Below, in pieces: positions 7,763 to 9,804 of a stretch of DNA of 9,804 nt. Location of the stretch: contig JAQBNY010000311.1 of NCBI GenBank assembly GCA_028288315.1, positions 1-9,804 of the forward strand, given 5' to 3'. Each line of letters opens with the position of its first letter. Positions within the stretch are counted from its first letter, which is position 1. Both the position numbers and the translations under genes were made by a program. Source of the DNA: Mucilaginibacter sp. Its GTDB lineage: Bacteria > Bacteroidota > Bacteroidia > Sphingobacteriales > Sphingobacteriaceae. The notes beneath the pieces were generated by a model, which worked only from the letters and a program-made list of their open reading frames with translations, ran no database searches and was not told the DNA's origin.

Positions 7763-9658
7763 ATGTTCAGTACAGATCGGTTAAGGTCTTTTTTATTAAT
7801 ATGCTTTATTACTTTGCTATGCGCCTGTAACAAAAACAGTGTGAGGCAGATACCTGTAAGCGTATTTTTTAAAACACCCGAGAAAAGCCTCTTTAAAATA
7901 TCGCCCGATGGCAAATATATATCCTATTTAAGGTCTTATAAAGATAAACAAAATATATACATCAAGTCGTTAGCTACCGGTGCCGAGCAAATGGCTACCG
8001 CGTTTCAGGATTACTCGGTACGCGACTATTCATGGACCTACAACAATCAATTAATTTTTTCGCAGGACATTATTGCCGATGATGTATACAAACTATTTGC
8101 GCTTGATGTTGCTACGCATAAATTAAAAAATCTGCTTAGTCTTGAGAAGGTAAGGATCCGGATTATTAACCGTAACCGCCAGCAGCCTGATGTGGTAACC
8201 ATATCAATGAACAAGCGCGACCCTGGTAATTTTGACGTATACCGGTTAAATGTTAAAACCGGAGAGCTTAAACCCTATATTATAAACCCCGGCAATGTAA
8301 CCAAGTGGTATGCTGACCCTGATGGACATATCCGTTTGGCAAAGGTGAGCAATGGAGTAGATGAAACCATACTTTACCGCGCTAATGATAAAGCGAAATT
8401 TGAGCCTATTATAAAGAATAACTTTAAAGACAGGATAGAGCCAGTAGCATTTACAGGACATAAAAACTATTTCTACGCATTATCAAACGTTAACCGCGAT
8501 AAAACAGCGGTAGTTGAAATTAATGCCGAAAATGCTAAAGATGAAAAAATAATTTATGCCAACGATAAAGCCGATATTTTGGATGTAGCTTATTCAAGAA
8601 ATAAGCACCGACTTGAGTTTGCCGACTGGGAAGAAGCAAAGCCGCAAAAGCATTTTTTAAATGGGGATATTGAGAAAATTTATAAGAGCCTTGAAGCCAA
8701 GCTAAAAGGTAACGAGATTGATATTGTTGACCGCGACAGCGCAGAAAATAAATTCATAATCAGCACCTATACTGATAAAAACCCTGGGTCGTATTATTTA
8801 TATGAACGCAGGAGTGATAAGCTAACAAAACTTGCCGATACTAACCCCGAGATAAGCGCCTCTGAATTGTGCGATGTACAGCCAATATCATTTAAAGCAA
8901 GCGATGGCCTTTTAATTCACGGCTACCTTACTGTGCCGCAAGGAAAAGAAAAAAACAATTTACCGGTGGTAGTAATGCCGCATAATGGCCCATGGAGCCG
9001 CAGCTCATGGGATTATAATGCCGAGCTGCAGTTTTTAGCTAACCGGGGTTACGCGGTTTTTTTGGTGAATTACAGGGGCTCAACCGGGTATGGCAAAACT
9101 TTCCGCAATGCGGGTTTTAAACAGGTGGGCGGCAAAATACAGAGTGATATTACTGACGGTGTACACTGGCTAATTGCTAATAAAATAGCTAACCCCAAAA
9201 AAATAGCCATTTTTGGCGGGGGATTTGGCGGCTTTTCGGCGTTATATGGCTTATCATTTCACCCAGAGCTTTATAATTGCGCTATTGTAAAATATGGCAT
9301 TTTTAACTTGTTTACTTACTTAAAAGATGTACCACCGTTTGCAAAGCCTTATCAGCAAATGACCTATGAAATGATAGGCAATCCTGAAACGGATGCCGAG
9401 CAATTAAGGGCCATATCACCGGTTTTTCATACAGATAAAATTAAAAGCCCGCTATTGATATTTCAGGGAGCTAAAGATCCGCAAGCCAATATCAGTGTGC
9501 TAAATCAGTTTGTACGTGAGTTGAAAAACCGGAACGTACCGGTAATTTATCGACTGAAAGATAATGAGCGGGCCTTTTTCAAAAGCGAGCACAACCGTAT
9601 GGAAATGTATGCCGAAATAGAGACATTCCTGGATACCAATATGCAGGTTAAACGTTAA
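7763..9658 (+). CDS. S9 (prolyl oligopeptidase) family lipoprotein, probable pseudopeptidase
   Basis: A 631-residue lipoprotein with the S9 two-domain plan. The signal sequence ends in lipobox LCAC (Cys22). It is followed by CNKNS with no acidic export signal, so it is probably tethered facing the periplasm. Residues about 30-360 form the beta-propeller (FFKTPEKSLFKISPDGKYIS). About 370-628 form the alpha/beta-hydrolase domain: PVVVMPHNGPW (401-411), FLANRGYAVFLVNYRGSTGYG, ITDGVHWLI, SPVFHTDKIKSPLLIFQGAKDPQ. The nucleophile elbow, normally GGSYGG, is GGGFGG (485-490), so the catalytic Ser is Gly487. The histidine motif, normally DNEGHGF, is DNERAFF, so the catalytic His is Ala604. Only Asp572 of the triad remains. 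The fold and frame are otherwise intact, which argues for a retained non-proteolytic role such as peptide binding. A membrane-protein gene starts six bases downstream, suggesting an operon. Family assignment is very sure; loss of activity is inferred from alignment by eye. Confidence 0.92.
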   Translation: MFSTDRLRSFLLICFITLLCACNKNSVRQIPVSVFFKTPEKSLFKISPDGKYISYLRSYKDKQNIYIKSLATGAEQMATAFQDYSVRDYSWTYNNQLIFSQDIIADDVYKLFALDVATHKLKNLLSLEKVRIRIINRNRQQPDVVTISMNKRDPGNFDVYRLNVKTGELKPYIINPGNVTKWYADPDGHIRLAKVSNGVDETILYRANDKAKFEPIIKNNFKDRIEPVAFTGHKNYFYALSNVNRDKTAVVEINAENAKDEKIIYANDKADILDVAYSRNKHRLEFADWEEAKPQKHFLNGDIEKIYKSLEAKLKGNEIDIVDRDSAENKFIISTYTDKNPGSYYLYERRSDKLTKLADTNPEISASELCDVQPISFKASDGLLIHGYLTVPQGKEKNNLPVVVMPHNGPWSRSSWDYNAELQFLANRGYAVFLVNYRGSTGYGKTFRNAGFKQVGGKIQSDITDGVHWLIANKIANPKKIAIFGGGFGGFSALYGLSFHPELYNCAIVKYGIFNLFTYLKDVPPFAKPYQQMTYEMIGNPETDAEQLRAISPVFHTDKIKSPLLIFQGAKDPQANISVLNQFVRELKNRNVPVIYRLKDNERAFFKSEHNRMEMYAEIETFLDTNMQVKR

Positions 9659-9664
9659 CCTGTT

Positions 9665-9804
9665 ATGAAGGGGCAGCAAAATATATACCGGAAGAATTTT
9701 TCGCTGATAATTGCTTTTATTGTGCTGATAACTGTAAGCCTGATAGTTGCTGTTATTATTGCCTATAACCTTACCGCCAAATATGTAGAGAATGAGTTTG
9801 CCTC
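9665..9804 (+). CDS. Membrane protein, N-terminal fragment (possible sensor)
   Basis: The first 46 codons of a gene that runs off the right edge. The ATG at 9665 follows the S9-family stop by six bases, so the two are probably co-transcribed. A short basic N-terminus (MKGQQNIYRKNF) precedes one strong transmembrane helix (SLIIAFIVLITVSLIVAVII) and then a charged, helical stretch (YNLTAKYVENEFA). This layout is common in sensor histidine kinases and other receptors with a periplasmic sensing domain, but too little is present to name the family. No Shine-Dalgarno sequence is seen. Confidence 0.72.
   Translation, partial: MKGQQNIYRKNFSLIIAFIVLITVSLIVAVIIAYNLTAKYVENEFA

Noticed and set aside
9236..9238. 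Ser492 as a substitute nucleophile in the S9-family protein (GGFS)
   Set aside because: It lies five residues past the elbow position, in the following helix, where family members have a small residue such as Ala; it would not sit at the nucleophile position.
9590..9592. His610 (KSEHNR) as a substitute catalytic histidine in the S9-family protein
   Set aside because: It is six residues after the GHGF-equivalent position, aligned with a variable site before the conserved NR, so it is unlikely to reach the active site. A predicted structure could confirm this.

Overview
The window looks like chromosomal DNA from a Bacteroidota member, most likely of the Sphingobacteriaceae type (Mucilaginibacter/Pedobacter-like). 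This is inferred from the gene families: a carboxypeptidase-regulatory-domain outer-membrane beta-barrel protein, a subtilase with a type IX secretion (T9SS) sorting domain, an M57 'HEIGH' metalloprotease lipoprotein and a DUF4286 protein. It also fits the AT-rich spacers, the near absence of Shine-Dalgarno sequences and a TAnnTTTG-type promoter box. No RNA genes, CRISPR arrays, insertion sequences or attachment sites were seen.

Layout. Everything from 1 to 7637 lies on the minus strand; everything from 7763 to the end lies on the plus strand, with a 125-bp divergent intergenic region between. Along the minus strand, in the direction of transcription: a TPR-repeat exported protein (5829-7637); a DUF4286 protein and the dTDP-sugar epimerase RfbC joined by a one-base TAATG overlap (5451-5753 and 4897-5451), with their own promoter and a clear intrinsic terminator (4842-4876); an M57 metalloprotease lipoprotein (3806-4639); a hairpin (3733-3767); a large secreted subtilase (912-3716); and the N-terminal 268 residues of an outer-membrane beta-barrel receptor-like protein that runs off the left edge (1-806). 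On the plus strand, an S9-family peptidase-like lipoprotein (7763-9658) is followed after six bases by the start of a membrane protein that runs off the right edge (9665-9804).

The cell-envelope theme is strong: six of the eight genes carry a signal peptide, lipobox or membrane anchor, and three belong to peptidase families (M57, S8, S9). The most notable observation is that the S9-family protein has lost two of its three catalytic residues. The nucleophile motif GGSYGG reads GGGFGG and the GHGF histidine motif reads RAFF, yet the reading frame and fold motifs are intact, so it is probably a pseudopeptidase. It is probably co-transcribed with an N-terminally anchored membrane protein, which suggests a binding or sensing role. 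The subtilase has an atypical Asp box (Glu at the aligned position, Asp next), and its start sits just after a 14-bp perfect hairpin. No clearly new multi-gene system is visible; these are single-gene oddities.
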